Shown here one piece after another: positions 49,401 to 58,629 of a DNA stretch of 64,000 nucleotides (position 1 is its first letter; the number at the start of each line of letters is the position of its first letter). The notes beneath the pieces are model-generated. The model searched no databases. It worked only from the letters and a program-made list of their open reading frames with translations, and was not told the DNA's origin. The stretch is from IMG/VR virus record IMGVR_UViG_3300035698_011365, positions 1 through 64,000 of that record; one strand, given 5' to 3'. The position numbers were made by a program, and so were the translations under genes. Source of the stretch: a virus.

Positions 49401-52400
49401 AATACTGCTACTGCTACTGCTACTGCTACTGATAATGGCGCCACTACCACTAAAACCAGACCACTTAAGAAAAGAGCTGAAGGACAAAACAATAGACTTA
49501 GAGAATTCTATAAGGATATTGAATATGTAAAGAAGGCTCGTAAAGCTATTGCTAAGAAACAAGGTAGGCGTAAAGTAACTCAATATACTCCTATTGAAGC
49601 CGTAACAAATGCTATTATTAATAGCGGTAAAAAGATTGTTATGTCTAAAAAAGGTGCATATGACAAAATAAATAATAAGCCTACTAACAAAGAAATTAGA
49701 GGGCTGTTTGTAAGTGAAAAAGCAGCTTCTAAGATGAATCCTGACAGCCTTATAGATGCTGCTGACAATTTAGAACCAGATATCTTTAGGGATGCTGGTA
49801 TAGAACCTGAGATGGATGGTAATTACGTAAAAGCTTCGTGGTTAGCCAAAGTATTTAACGAAGGTACTTTTGATGTTAGAGAAGGCTCAGAACTTGCAGC
49901 AGATAGAGTAGTTGAAGAAGAGATAAAAAGAATAGAAGAGTTTGTTACTGTAACTGTAGGTACAGATGTAGATGCCCCTTCTGTTGATATCATTGAAGCC
50001 TTTAGAAATTATGATAATAATCTAGAAGGTGTCGTACAAGAAGAAGCTTCACAAGAAGAGGACGATGCTGGAGTGCAAGAGGATTCCCTTCGGGAATCCG
50101 ATGGAACGAATAAGCCGTCCGATACTACTCTGCAGGATAGGTTAATGGAAGATACAGGAGCACTCTTTAAGTCTGAAGAGGGTAAGCCTGTACATGTGAA
50201 AGATAACCATCTCAAGAAGCTGTTTAAAGTCAAAGAGCTTAAAAATAGTCTTAATAATGTACTACATAATATAGTGAGCTGGGCAGAGAACTATACTGAA
50301 GTGAACTCTAAACTTAATGACGAAGAGAAGGCTATGGTGAAAAACTTCATAGCTTTTGATAAAGGTATTAATAGAATTCTCACTCAAGGTACATTCACTA
50401 GAGAAGACGGAGTAACTACACAAACTCATAGTCCACTTCTTGCGGCTAATGAGGGTAGAGCATTAGCTTTCAAAAACGATTCGCTTATTAACTTCTTCTA
50501 CAATAAAGAATACGACAAAGAGAATCCGGATACTGACGTACCTCTGCTAGATCCAAATATGGTAACAGCAATGTCCTCTGTTCTTTATGAGTGGTTAGCA
50601 GTACACGGTGCAGGCACCCTGAGCATGGACTCAACCACTGTTGCCAGAACCATAATGGGTTCCGGTAATTCTAAAATTACACCTACAAAAGAGATGTTTG
50701 ATCTCTTAGGGGATAAAGGCACAAACCAGTCTCTATTAGCTGAACAACTAGGTACGAAGCTTATTTCATCACTTGGGTTAAGTGTTTCAGAAAACAATCC
50801 AAACAACTATGTGAGCAAGGCTGCAGTAGATCTGGGTAATGTAATATTGGCTGCAGGGTTCCAATCAGGAATGATTGAGAGAACTGTGGTGTTCACTGAA
50901 GATGTAAACAAACTTAAGGAAGAATACAGGCTTGCTGTAAAAGAAGCAGACGGCACTAAAAAGAAAGTCGATAATGAAGACTTTGATGAAGGTGACGAAA
51001 ATAGTGATTTTACTGATTTCACGGATCTTAGTGAAAGTGCGGCCGAAGGACAAGTATTCTATGTTCGAGTTAAACCTCATACTGTAGAAACCAAGCTTGG
51101 AAGTAAAATACTCCCTAGTCCCTATATACAAGACATAAGAAAGAAATATAAAGGAGGCCAACGAGCATTCCATAATCTATTTGGATCAGTAAGCCCGGAC
51201 AGAGCCCCTTCTTTCGAGAAGCCTAAAGAGAATACTGTTTCTCCTACAATTAAGAAGACAGACTTAAATGTAGCTGAAGAAATTCAAGAGATTCTTCATA
51301 AGAAGGCTCAAGAACCACATCAAATGAGTGACTCTTTTGGTGTTATAAAAGATTTTTCTGATGCTGAACTGTTTGAGTTGTTTGGTGGTATCAATGATGT
51401 AGATAAGAAACAAATAAAACTACAAGCCAAATATAACGCACAGAATACAGAAATTAATAAATTCATAGAAGACATGAGATTCTTCATAGATGGCGCCCCT
51501 AAAGATGACTCAGGGAACCTAACTAAAGATTTCTATTATGATTACGAAATATGGCGTAACAGCCGTATTGGTATGAAAAATAACATCATGAACTACCAGA
51601 GCAGTAAGCTTGCAAGACAGCTGGTTGCTCTTAAGTCTATGAAGGTTGATATCCCAACTGTTAATGAAGACTCCAATAATACTGACATGAGTGAAATACT
51701 TACACTATTTCATATGGCAGTGGCTCAGGGAATGGGCATAGATGAAGGTCTCTCATCAAATGAGATAATCGGTGAGCTTGAAGAACTAATGAGTCCAAAA
51801 GGCCTCTACGGAGGTATAATAGACCTATTGGTTCAGCAAGAACAGGGATATGAGTTAGAACCTAAAGACAGAGCTAGACTTATTAAGGCTACAGCCAAAG
51901 GCGGTCTTCATAAGATATCTGCTATTACGGCATGGGCTAAATACATGCAAGCAAAAGAGACCGGTTCATCTTTCTCTACTAATCTAACAAGAGAGATTGA
52001 TGGTAAAGTGAATGGTGTTGCACATGCATCTTTCCAGTCTACTTTTGATCAAGAAGGTAATCCTGTACGTACTAACTTCATGAATAAGACCGGCATATTC
52101 AGGAATAAGAAGCAGTACAAAACATCTAATGAATACTTCAATGATCCAAAGAATAAAGATGTTTATCAGGATGTGGCTACTGTTGTGGGAGCTAATGTAA
52201 CTGAGGCAGGTAATAAACTTAAAAAAGATCCTAAAAAAGCTAGAGCGTATCAAGTACATCAAGGAGCTTTAGGACTAGTAGGCTCTTTCTTTGAAGTTAT
52301 TGATGGTAAGAATACAGATACTGTTACTAAAGATGGTCGAGAATTCGCTAAAGATCCTGTGATCAAATTCATATACGGTGCTGAAATTTCCAGTATTACT

Positions 52401-55400
52401 TCTGGGGTTGTGGCTGTATCTATGAATAAACTCTATACAGATATAGAAAATACCCTAGGTGATCCAGCAAAACTAAAGATTATAAATAATAGCTTATCCA
52501 ATATACTTGGTAAGGATGCTAAACTTAATAGTGATAACTATTTAACTTATGAACTTAATAACGTGAGTATAACTGCTGAAAGAGATGTAAGAGAGGCATT
52601 AGCCAACACATATAAAGAACCATTAAGAGCTGCTCTTAATGATACCTTCTGGCAGATTAAAGCTGCTAAGAAGAAAATAGTTGAAGCACATCAATTTGCT
52701 TATGAATTGTTTGAAGGAGCTTACTATACAAAAGCCGCCAATGTACTTATAGGAAACAATGGTCAACCTCTTACAATCAAGCAAGAGGAGGATATCCTCA
52801 AGGAGCTTGCTCCATTACTTCCACGTATTGATACTGCGATATCAGACAACAGTGGGAAGAGTGGTGCCTACCTCTGGACTAAAGAGTTAACAAAAGATTA
52901 CGACAGAGTACACATGCAAAAACAGATAGCTGCTCTAGAGAATAGTGGAAGAGATCCTGCTGAAATCAAGATATTTGTTGCAGCTCTTAAAAAAGGATAT
53001 AAGAAACTTAAGTCCAACAGTACAACAAGGAATGAATTCTTTGCTAGAGGCAGTAAAGAGAAGATCCGTAACACCGGTTATGAGAGTAGACTAAATAAAG
53101 GTTCTGAAGACGGTGTAGGTAAACTAGCGGGATTTGCTCGTCACTACGAGATCTTCGAAAGCACTAATAAAGCATTTGTAAATGGTATTCATTCCCTTGA
53201 TAGTATGAACATGCTTGAGATATATGCTGAACTTGAAGCCATGGGTATTCATGATGCTATTATGGTTCCACTTAATACTGAGATTAAAGATGTTGCTTTT
53301 GCTAACCAAGCATTCTTGAAAGTAAATAATAACTACAACCTCAGAGCTGAGAGTATTAATAGGCTTGAGTCTACTATAGAGGCTTACGAGAAGCTTAGAG
53401 ATAACAAGAATAATAAGAAAATACCTTATGGTGTTGTTGTTACTCCTGCTCGTATTGCTGCTATGAAAGCTTGGATGAATGAAGGAGCTAAAGGAAGTGA
53501 TTTTGGCCCTAAAAAACAAGCTGCAGCGAGCCAAAAAACAATACAGAAAGATGTTACTAATCTTGCTAAGAATGGTTTAGTGGATCAATTCCAAGCTAAC
53601 CATACAAGTTATTCAGATAATGTTGATGGTGTAGCTCAAGGTGAGAGCATTAAGACTAAAGACTTAGATAAAGCCACTGCTAAAGATCAAGAGAAGCTTG
53701 AAAAGAAAGTAGATATGGATACTGCTATAGGAATTATAACTGAATTCCGTAGAATAGGTGGTAGCACCAAAGCAGGTATCAAAACTTCTGATCAATCAGC
53801 AGATGCTCAAATATATATGGGAATCCATAAACAAGACCTGAAGCAGGCTGTGGAAGTACTTAAATCTAGTGAAGAAGGTAAAGACTTCTTGGCTGAGGAT
53901 TTTGATAGTTTCCTTGGTTCAGGCCCTAGTGATTATGATGAGAATAACTTCAATCCAAATAAAATATGGGAAGTTAATGGTCAAGGTGCTTTAGACCTGT
54001 TTGATATGTTAGGAACTAAAGGTTTTGGTAACAAGCCTGAGAATGCAGAGCATTCAAAATATTTAAGAGATTTGCTTGTTAGTTTTGGTGTAACTGAATC
54101 AATAGATAACTTGATTATTAAGCTTGAAGAGACCGGTACAGAGAGTGCAGGCTATGCCGTAACAAGAAGTAACGGTAAGAAAGAGATTCATATGCTCTCT
54201 GCTTCCAAGGCCTCTGCTAATGGCATCCGTATGTCAGTACAGGAAACCTATGCTCATGAACTACTTCACATCTTGTCTGAGTCTGTAATTAATACAAGCA
54301 GCAAAGCCCGGGCAGAGCTCGATCGATTATTTAATGAAGTCAGGGATGATCCTACAGTAGATTATAGAGCCTTCTTGAATGATCCAAATGATTTAAGCAA
54401 TCAAGCAGAGAACGACGCTGCTAAAGCCAGATATGACTATATATTTGAGAATACTGAGACAAGACAAGAATCCATCAGAGATGACTCCACAGGTGAAATA
54501 CACACTCATGATCGTAATGACTTCCTTCATGAGTTTTTTGCACTTGGTTTATCTAATGAGAACTTTGTTAAAGCTCTTGCAGGCAGGTTCTCTACTAAAG
54601 AAACTAAACCAGATAATAAGACCCTTTATGATAAAGTGGTTCATATTCTCGTAAAGACTATGGGTTTATTTGATAAGAAGTATAATGATATCCGTAAGGA
54701 TAACATGAGTAATCAGCTTAAGTTTATAGCTAAAAGACTTCTACAAAACAAAGAAGTTTCCAAAAGCAAAGTTCAAACTTTTAATGCTATTACTCAACAG
54801 ATAAATGAGCAGGTACTTTATCCGGCTGTACGTTTTGTTATCGGAAGCATCAAAGGTGCTGCACGGAGTAAATACGTAAAGAACAACAAAAACAGAGTTG
54901 TACGTGATGTTGGTGAAATAATTGATAAAGCTCAATTCAAATATTTCTCTACATATTTTGCTTTCTTGAGTGATGTACGTAAAAGAATGGGTATCAGCGC
55001 TAATAACATCCTAAGCTCTATGTTTAGAGAGGTTGCCGGTACTACTTTTGGAATGCGTTTCTGGCATCGGATGTTGATCTTATCTAATAGAAAGATGGAT
55101 CAAAACCATAAAGCAGTGGATAATCATGTTAGAGCAGAGGCTCTGGGAGCCTATTTGGAGCTCACTGAGGCCGAAAACGTATCAATTACTAAAGGTGGTA
55201 TCAGAACAGACTTCTCCGTGCTGGATGACTCTTATACGCTTGCTGAGATAGCTGAGTTCTATAATACAAGTAACAAAGCAGCTTTGAATAGTGAAATTCA
55301 ATCTATTATGCAAAGGCTTCAGAATGCTTATGACCCTGAAGTTTATAACTTTTACTGGAAGATGTCTGAGAGCCTCGCTAATGTGATGGTTGAGGGCAGA

Positions 55401-57563
55401 GCACTGGAAGAAGATACTTTTGGTTCAGCTTACAGTATTGTTAATATGCATGGCGCCGACTATGAAAAGACTGTGACCCATGAAGATATAAATGATACTG
55501 AGAGATTGATTGATATCCTCACTACGTTGAATGCTATCAAAAAGACCTCTGACAAAACCAAGAATGATCTTCATGGAGTAATGCTTCGTGAGAATGCTCG
55601 TGGAGATGTAGAGGGTGGTATTGATTTCACTATGAAGCTCTTGAAGAAGAATAAAGAAGAGGCACTAAATAATAAGGAATTGTTTAATGGTAACAAAGCA
55701 GAGGTTCGTAAAGGCTTTTCTAAAGAGCTCTATGCTCCTAATGTAACTTTTAAGTACGGTACTGCAGAGGAAGAAGGGGAAATGTTTAAAGATGGTTTCT
55801 TACCTATATCAAACAAGAGCCATGGAGTTGCATTAGACGCTGCTCATGTAGCTGAAAAAAGAATAATGTATGTGAATACAAATTCAGAAATTACTACATT
55901 TCAAAGGGGTATAGTAGCTCTTCAACAAGAAGCAACTATTGGAACCAATGTCTTAGACTTTAATAGTCAGAGAGGTAACAACAGTGTAAATAAAGCAGCT
56001 AAAGATGTAAGAAATATCCAAGCAGCTAAGAAAGCCAATAAGAAAAAGATTTTTGATAGTGCTCCTAGCAGAGTGCTTGATACAGATGCCAATAACTTAT
56101 TGATTCCTATTAATGCTCCTGACGGTACAATTACTGGGTACCGGTATATTATGAAAGAATCTACTAAAGATGAGATTTTGAATAGAGACAACTCTTTTGA
56201 GAAGGTTCTTGGTAAAATGGAAGCCGGTATTGATGATAAAATCAATGCTCGTATGATCAACAAGAAAGTGATTAAAGGGCTCCATACTGAATATACAACC
56301 ATGTTCAGTACAGCTACTCCTAATCACTTTGTTAAGTTGGGCCCTGATTCCAAGAATCCAAGGTATAAAGAGATCTGGCAAATGATGCCTGAGCCAATGC
56401 GTAGAGAGATTAAAGCTGTCTGGGGAACTGACGGAATCTATGTGCGTGAAGAGATAGTAGAATTGGTTTTCGGAAGAAGAAAGTTCTCTATAGCTGATTA
56501 CGGCCGTGAGTCTGTTAAAGCAGGTAATAAGCCGGGTATGATCAATCATACTCTAGGTATGCTGCTCAATAGACCTAATGTTCGTAGGGTAGAGGCTTTC
56601 GTACAGGATCTTGTTAAAATAATAAAAGACATTATTGTTATTAAATCTGTAGCTGTTCTAATAGATAACGTGATTAGTAACTATGTTATTCTTCTTATGA
56701 GGGGAATGTCTATACAGGATATCTTTAAATACAAGAAAGAGGCCCTTATTGATGCTAAAAAGTATAAGGAGCTTCTTACTAAAGAGAGTACGTTGGTTCA
56801 AAAGATAGCCCTTAAAGAACAAAGTAGAACCTCTAAAGGTGCTCCTACTAAAACTGTTATTGATGCTCAGATTAAAAAGATCGAAGGCGACTTAACTATT
56901 GTAAGAGAATCAATAGCAATCAATGCTGTAAGGGATTTGAGTGAAGCAGGAGTGCATCAAACGATTGTGGAAGATGTGTCTCTTGAAGATAATGACAACA
57001 GGCTTCGTGGAAATATTGAAGACTTAATAACTCCTGCTAAGAAATTTGTACCTGAAATAGTACAAGGAGGACTTAAAAACGTATTTCTTACACGAGATAC
57101 GCAAATGTATAAGGCTTTAAGAGATGTCACTCAAATGAGTGATTTTGTTGGAAGATACGCTTTACATCAACATAATACTAAAGTTATGAAGATGAAGCGA
57201 GAAGACTCAATTGAGGATATATTTGCTGCCTTCATTCATTATGATTTGCCTACCCATAAAGGCATTCAATACTTAAATGATGTGGGTATATGGATGTTTA
57301 CTAAATTCTTCTTTAGAATTCAAAAAGAGATATTTAGATCAATATTTGGAGCCCCTAATAGAGATGGCTCAAGAAGAGCAGGTAATCCTACTGCCTCTGC
57401 AGCTGTACTGGCTTCTCAGATATTTGTTGGTGATTTTGCTGATATATATGAAAGTGGTGTTGTTACTGGCTCAGGAAGTCATACATTTGATGTTAATATT
57501 CTTCATACAATATATAAGAATCTTTTATCAGGTGCGTTTACTTCGGCGGCTGTTTCGTATTAG
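46404..57563 (+). CDS. Virion RNA polymerase (N4 gp50-like) with embedded zinc metallopeptidase motif
   Basis: A 3,719-residue protein packaged in the head and injected to transcribe early genes. Catalytic core of T7/N4 type: template Arg R1721 in WRNSRIG, motif A D1866 in EIDGKVNGVAH, motif B R1979/K1983/Y1991 in REFAKDPVIKFIYGA, motif C D2284 in GIHDAIMV. Spacings (145, 117, 8, 293) track those of N4 vRNAP (135, 111, 8, 273). N-terminus: imperfect RIAARDA repeats (residues 40-95), and a Gly/Ala-rich membrane-like stretch (about 245-305). At 2618-2622 is HELLH in AHELLHIL, with HEFFALGLSN about 90 residues later: a gluzincin-type site. The C-terminal 900 residues are helical, of the type shared by ejected proteins. 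Confidence 0.9.
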   Translation: MSDTASAQINNILASRGETATPTTDTPQAPDALERAIARRPEAPMSPLDLRIAARDAEARNVTTPALNERVAARDAQDSGVSSLNERIAAREAPTVTETKAATITAKAQDKVNNFGGKTPSPEEAQPQRSMEQAVQEKAQKLGLEKPVPINMSDVGDESIFREIADIPIKTGQGAVMGVRMIADAMGADNELSQSLRGVEDYLGALVSAQSKEDSAEVSRIMEEAKNKGVWEQLKAGAEAFAVAPIDLLSNAFGTSVPIILAGMATVASGGGTVAVGASGVALGGLTGVGVTKGSIYDATKEVLLEQGKVTPEQAEKMAVEAQAYDGENLDMILTGGALGILASRSGIEPGLITGMGKKLAQRLGKEVSRDIAEGTIKEGGKSVAKRSALKNITEETVTEAAQGSHEQLSANVAKNRIGIDTPLMEGVVSSGVLEGLGGLGVSGVADAKNIVGKTAAKSVLNLDKKLKERDAKKAEAVANGEEPAPAGTIKQELKNLKNDVVEKFSKAKQTVTSQKKAVDALKEPAKVAEALQPDNEKFTKEEKVILATDKSRRPAADASPEEIQKYQGEVQNALVGWYTEVHTEFNELVAKSPKEERSPADQKRVNELFEIKREIGAKIKNIIEVARDDSKTLKDFTNAVDDVKKNSSPPDAIVRILGSTGGKNIPNADLKSLQESDIKLPEREKAILDTQIEINNKVEALEKRATSTKSSDYVHMEVVNGTEDNLGFKNYLDNITISVESQETTTVKKSVGNFNKFLKGHKDKAVDFANTIKLDNANEKSNTEESKAALDKSVELLKTKYDWDHEFAGATMNVLKLIKDEVAIGEAYSTQIQNVVNTGAKSTAVPTSTPNTVIDDTVISQEEFEQSNQEAPLPTPDDYAGTSGQDAPLGESAGVTSPTSEVPLNQSPPDNAGTSGLETGSLSEASLAESNKTGSITEDETSLSEGLKTELKESLAALKENKENGGTITPQQEQLLKLSEKRINGLTDTSLKQRLVEANTATATATATDNGATTTKTRPLKKRAEGQNNRLREFYKDIEYVKKARKAIAKKQGRRKVTQYTPIEAVTNAIINSGKKIVMSKKGAYDKINNKPTNKEIRGLFVSEKAASKMNPDSLIDAADNLEPDIFRDAGIEPEMDGNYVKASWLAKVFNEGTFDVREGSELAADRVVEEEIKRIEEFVTVTVGTDVDAPSVDIIEAFRNYDNNLEGVVQEEASQEEDDAGVQEDSLRESDGTNKPSDTTLQDRLMEDTGALFKSEEGKPVHVKDNHLKKLFKVKELKNSLNNVLHNIVSWAENYTEVNSKLNDEEKAMVKNFIAFDKGINRILTQGTFTREDGVTTQTHSPLLAANEGRALAFKNDSLINFFYNKEYDKENPDTDVPLLDPNMVTAMSSVLYEWLAVHGAGTLSMDSTTVARTIMGSGNSKITPTKEMFDLLGDKGTNQSLLAEQLGTKLISSLGLSVSENNPNNYVSKAAVDLGNVILAAGFQSGMIERTVVFTEDVNKLKEEYRLAVKEADGTKKKVDNEDFDEGDENSDFTDFTDLSESAAEGQVFYVRVKPHTVETKLGSKILPSPYIQDIRKKYKGGQRAFHNLFGSVSPDRAPSFEKPKENTVSPTIKKTDLNVAEEIQEILHKKAQEPHQMSDSFGVIKDFSDAELFELFGGINDVDKKQIKLQAKYNAQNTEINKFIEDMRFFIDGAPKDDSGNLTKDFYYDYEIWRNSRIGMKNNIMNYQSSKLARQLVALKSMKVDIPTVNEDSNNTDMSEILTLFHMAVAQGMGIDEGLSSNEIIGELEELMSPKGLYGGIIDLLVQQEQGYELEPKDRARLIKATAKGGLHKISAITAWAKYMQAKETGSSFSTNLTREIDGKVNGVAHASFQSTFDQEGNPVRTNFMNKTGIFRNKKQYKTSNEYFNDPKNKDVYQDVATVVGANVTEAGNKLKKDPKKARAYQVHQGALGLVGSFFEVIDGKNTDTVTKDGREFAKDPVIKFIYGAEISSITSGVVAVSMNKLYTDIENTLGDPAKLKIINNSLSNILGKDAKLNSDNYLTYELNNVSITAERDVREALANTYKEPLRAALNDTFWQIKAAKKKIVEAHQFAYELFEGAYYTKAANVLIGNNGQPLTIKQEEDILKELAPLLPRIDTAISDNSGKSGAYLWTKELTKDYDRVHMQKQIAALENSGRDPAEIKIFVAALKKGYKKLKSNSTTRNEFFARGSKEKIRNTGYESRLNKGSEDGVGKLAGFARHYEIFESTNKAFVNGIHSLDSMNMLEIYAELEAMGIHDAIMVPLNTEIKDVAFANQAFLKVNNNYNLRAESINRLESTIEAYEKLRDNKNNKKIPYGVVVTPARIAAMKAWMNEGAKGSDFGPKKQAAASQKTIQKDVTNLAKNGLVDQFQANHTSYSDNVDGVAQGESIKTKDLDKATAKDQEKLEKKVDMDTAIGIITEFRRIGGSTKAGIKTSDQSADAQIYMGIHKQDLKQAVEVLKSSEEGKDFLAEDFDSFLGSGPSDYDENNFNPNKIWEVNGQGALDLFDMLGTKGFGNKPENAEHSKYLRDLLVSFGVTESIDNLIIKLEETGTESAGYAVTRSNGKKEIHMLSASKASANGIRMSVQETYAHELLHILSESVINTSSKARAELDRLFNEVRDDPTVDYRAFLNDPNDLSNQAENDAAKARYDYIFENTETRQESIRDDSTGEIHTHDRNDFLHEFFALGLSNENFVKALAGRFSTKETKPDNKTLYDKVVHILVKTMGLFDKKYNDIRKDNMSNQLKFIAKRLLQNKEVSKSKVQTFNAITQQINEQVLYPAVRFVIGSIKGAARSKYVKNNKNRVVRDVGEIIDKAQFKYFSTYFAFLSDVRKRMGISANNILSSMFREVAGTTFGMRFWHRMLILSNRKMDQNHKAVDNHVRAEALGAYLELTEAENVSITKGGIRTDFSVLDDSYTLAEIAEFYNTSNKAALNSEIQSIMQRLQNAYDPEVYNFYWKMSESLANVMVEGRALEEDTFGSAYSIVNMHGADYEKTVTHEDINDTERLIDILTTLNAIKKTSDKTKNDLHGVMLRENARGDVEGGIDFTMKLLKKNKEEALNNKELFNGNKAEVRKGFSKELYAPNVTFKYGTAEEEGEMFKDGFLPISNKSHGVALDAAHVAEKRIMYVNTNSEITTFQRGIVALQQEATIGTNVLDFNSQRGNNSVNKAAKDVRNIQAAKKANKKKIFDSAPSRVLDTDANNLLIPINAPDGTITGYRYIMKESTKDEILNRDNSFEKVLGKMEAGIDDKINARMINKKVIKGLHTEYTTMFSTATPNHFVKLGPDSKNPRYKEIWQMMPEPMRREIKAVWGTDGIYVREEIVELVFGRRKFSIADYGRESVKAGNKPGMINHTLGMLLNRPNVRRVEAFVQDLVKIIKDIIVIKSVAVLIDNVISNYVILLMRGMSIQDIFKYKKEALIDAKKYKELLTKESTLVQKIALKEQSRTSKGAPTKTVIDAQIKKIEGDLTIVRESIAINAVRDLSEAGVHQTIVEDVSLEDNDNRLRGNIEDLITPAKKFVPEIVQGGLKNVFLTRDTQMYKALRDVTQMSDFVGRYALHQHNTKVMKMKREDSIEDIFAAFIHYDLPTHKGIQYLNDVGIWMFTKFFFRIQKEIFRSIFGAPNRDGSRRAGNPTASAAVLASQIFVGDFADIYESGVVTGSGSHTFDVNILHTIYKNLLSGAFTSAAVSY

Positions 57564-57732
57564 TACCGTTCTCTTCAACGATTGCGGCTACCACAATATA
57601 TACAATAAATATTAATGCTGCTACTGCACCTAATACTGAAAGGACAGCTCCTAACATTATTATACCTGCAGCGGCAGCTCCGAGCAGCAATACTGCTACT
57701 ATAGTTATAAAAGCTACTCGGAGTTTATGCAT
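57538..57732 (-). CDS. Small two-helix membrane protein
   Basis: A 64-residue protein with two Ala/Gly-rich transmembrane helices (FITIVAVLLLGAAAAGIIML; GAVAALIFIVYIVVAAIV) and a short polar tail. It is the last gene of the middle operon; its 3' end overlaps the 3' end of the virion polymerase gene by 26 bp, tail to tail, with no terminator visible. Function unknown. Confidence 0.6.
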   Translation of the reverse strand: MHKLRVAFITIVAVLLLGAAAAGIIMLGAVLSVLGAVAALIFIVYIVVAAIVEENGTNTKQPPK

Positions 57733-57734
57733 TA

Positions 57735-58145
57735 CTATGAACCAAATAGATTAGAATTATCTGCAAGTTCTTTTTCAGGAGTGCCTTCAAGTAGGGCATC
57801 TTCTTCTGGATCTGGGTCAGCAATTTCTTCAGTGACCGGTAGTTCCAGTTGTTTATCGTCTACAGGTGCCTTATCTACATGCACTTCTGCAGCAGGTGCG
57901 GCTTCTGTAGCTTCAGCAGCTCTTCTAGCTGCCATTTCTGCTCTAGTAGCCCGTTTACGCTTAACAGGAGCTGTAGCGGTTGCTAGAGCGGGTTTAGTAG
58001 TCTCTTCGACAATAACAACTTCTGCTATATCATCAATGATTACAATGTCGGTTAAACGACCTTGAAAAGATGGATTATGTTTCTCAATATAATCCATTAC
58101 AGCTTGCTCCATTTCAATAGGAGATAGGTTTACTTTAATTTGCAT
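57735..58145 (-). CDS. Acidic-tailed protein ending like the phage SSB
   Basis: A 136-residue protein. The N-terminal 50 residues form an alpha/beta domain (VNLSPIEMEQAVMDYIEKHN, LTDIVIIDDIAEVVIVEE), then a basic patch (PVKRKRATRAEMAARRAAEA), then a long acidic, disordered tail (EIADPDPEEDALLEG) ending DNSNLFGS. The SSB encoded two genes upstream ends NANLFG. GAGGATATT lies upstream of the ATG. The shared tip suggests that both bind the same partner. Function unknown. Confidence 0.62.
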   Translation of the reverse strand: MQIKVNLSPIEMEQAVMDYIEKHNPSFQGRLTDIVIIDDIAEVVIVEETTKPALATATAPVKRKRATRAEMAARRAAEATEAAPAAEVHVDKAPVDDKQLELPVTEEIADPDPEEDALLEGTPEKELADNSNLFGS

Positions 58146-58152
58146 AATATCC

Positions 58153-58629
58153 TCATACTATAAATGTTTGAGAGGCATAATGAGCTAACATTAGTGCATC
58201 TGATTTACCATCCTTCAATCCGCCTTTAGGCCCTCTGATATTTACATCAGGGTAAAGCCTTTCACATATTACTGCTACGTCTTGCTTGATGGTTTTGCTT
58301 TTGGCTTTGATTCCTATAAATCTCTGCCATACTTTAGGCTGAACTAAGTCAATTGATAATCCTACTATAGAGGGGATTACATTGATCTTTTCTACATTAC
58401 GCCCAAATGTAAAATTAGACTTTGCCGACATTCCAAAGAGAGTATGTACGTCCTCGATCATCACTATAGCTATGGAATACTTCTTTTTCTGTACACTAAG
58501 CCATTGAGCAATTTCTCTAGGCTTAGTGTTATTGGGGTAGAACTCTACATATTTGGTAGAGGGAACTACAAGACAGTAATATCCTGTAGCTCCCGGATCA
58601 CACCCAATAAATGCAGTAGGCTCAATCAT
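58153..58629 (-). CDS. RuvC-like nuclease (Holliday-junction resolvase type)
   Basis: A 158-residue RNase H-fold nuclease. Catalytic acids: FIGCDPGATGYY (D10), IVMIEDVHTLFGMSAKSNFT (E near 67) and the C-terminal DGKSDALMLAHYA pair. This is the RuvC layout of D...E...DxxD. It would cut branched DNA before packaging. Its ATG overlaps the SSB stop (ATGA). Confidence 0.78.
   Translation of the reverse strand: MIEPTAFIGCDPGATGYYCLVVPSTKYVEFYPNNTKPREIAQWLSVQKKKYSIAIVMIEDVHTLFGMSAKSNFTFGRNVEKINVIPSIVGLSIDLVQPKVWQRFIGIKAKSKTIKQDVAVICERLYPDVNIRGPKGGLKDGKSDALMLAHYASQTFIV

Noticed and set aside
49406-49434. GCTACT trinucleotide run
   Set aside because: A short low-complexity linker (alternating Ala-Thr) within the virion polymerase; no sign of a separate element.
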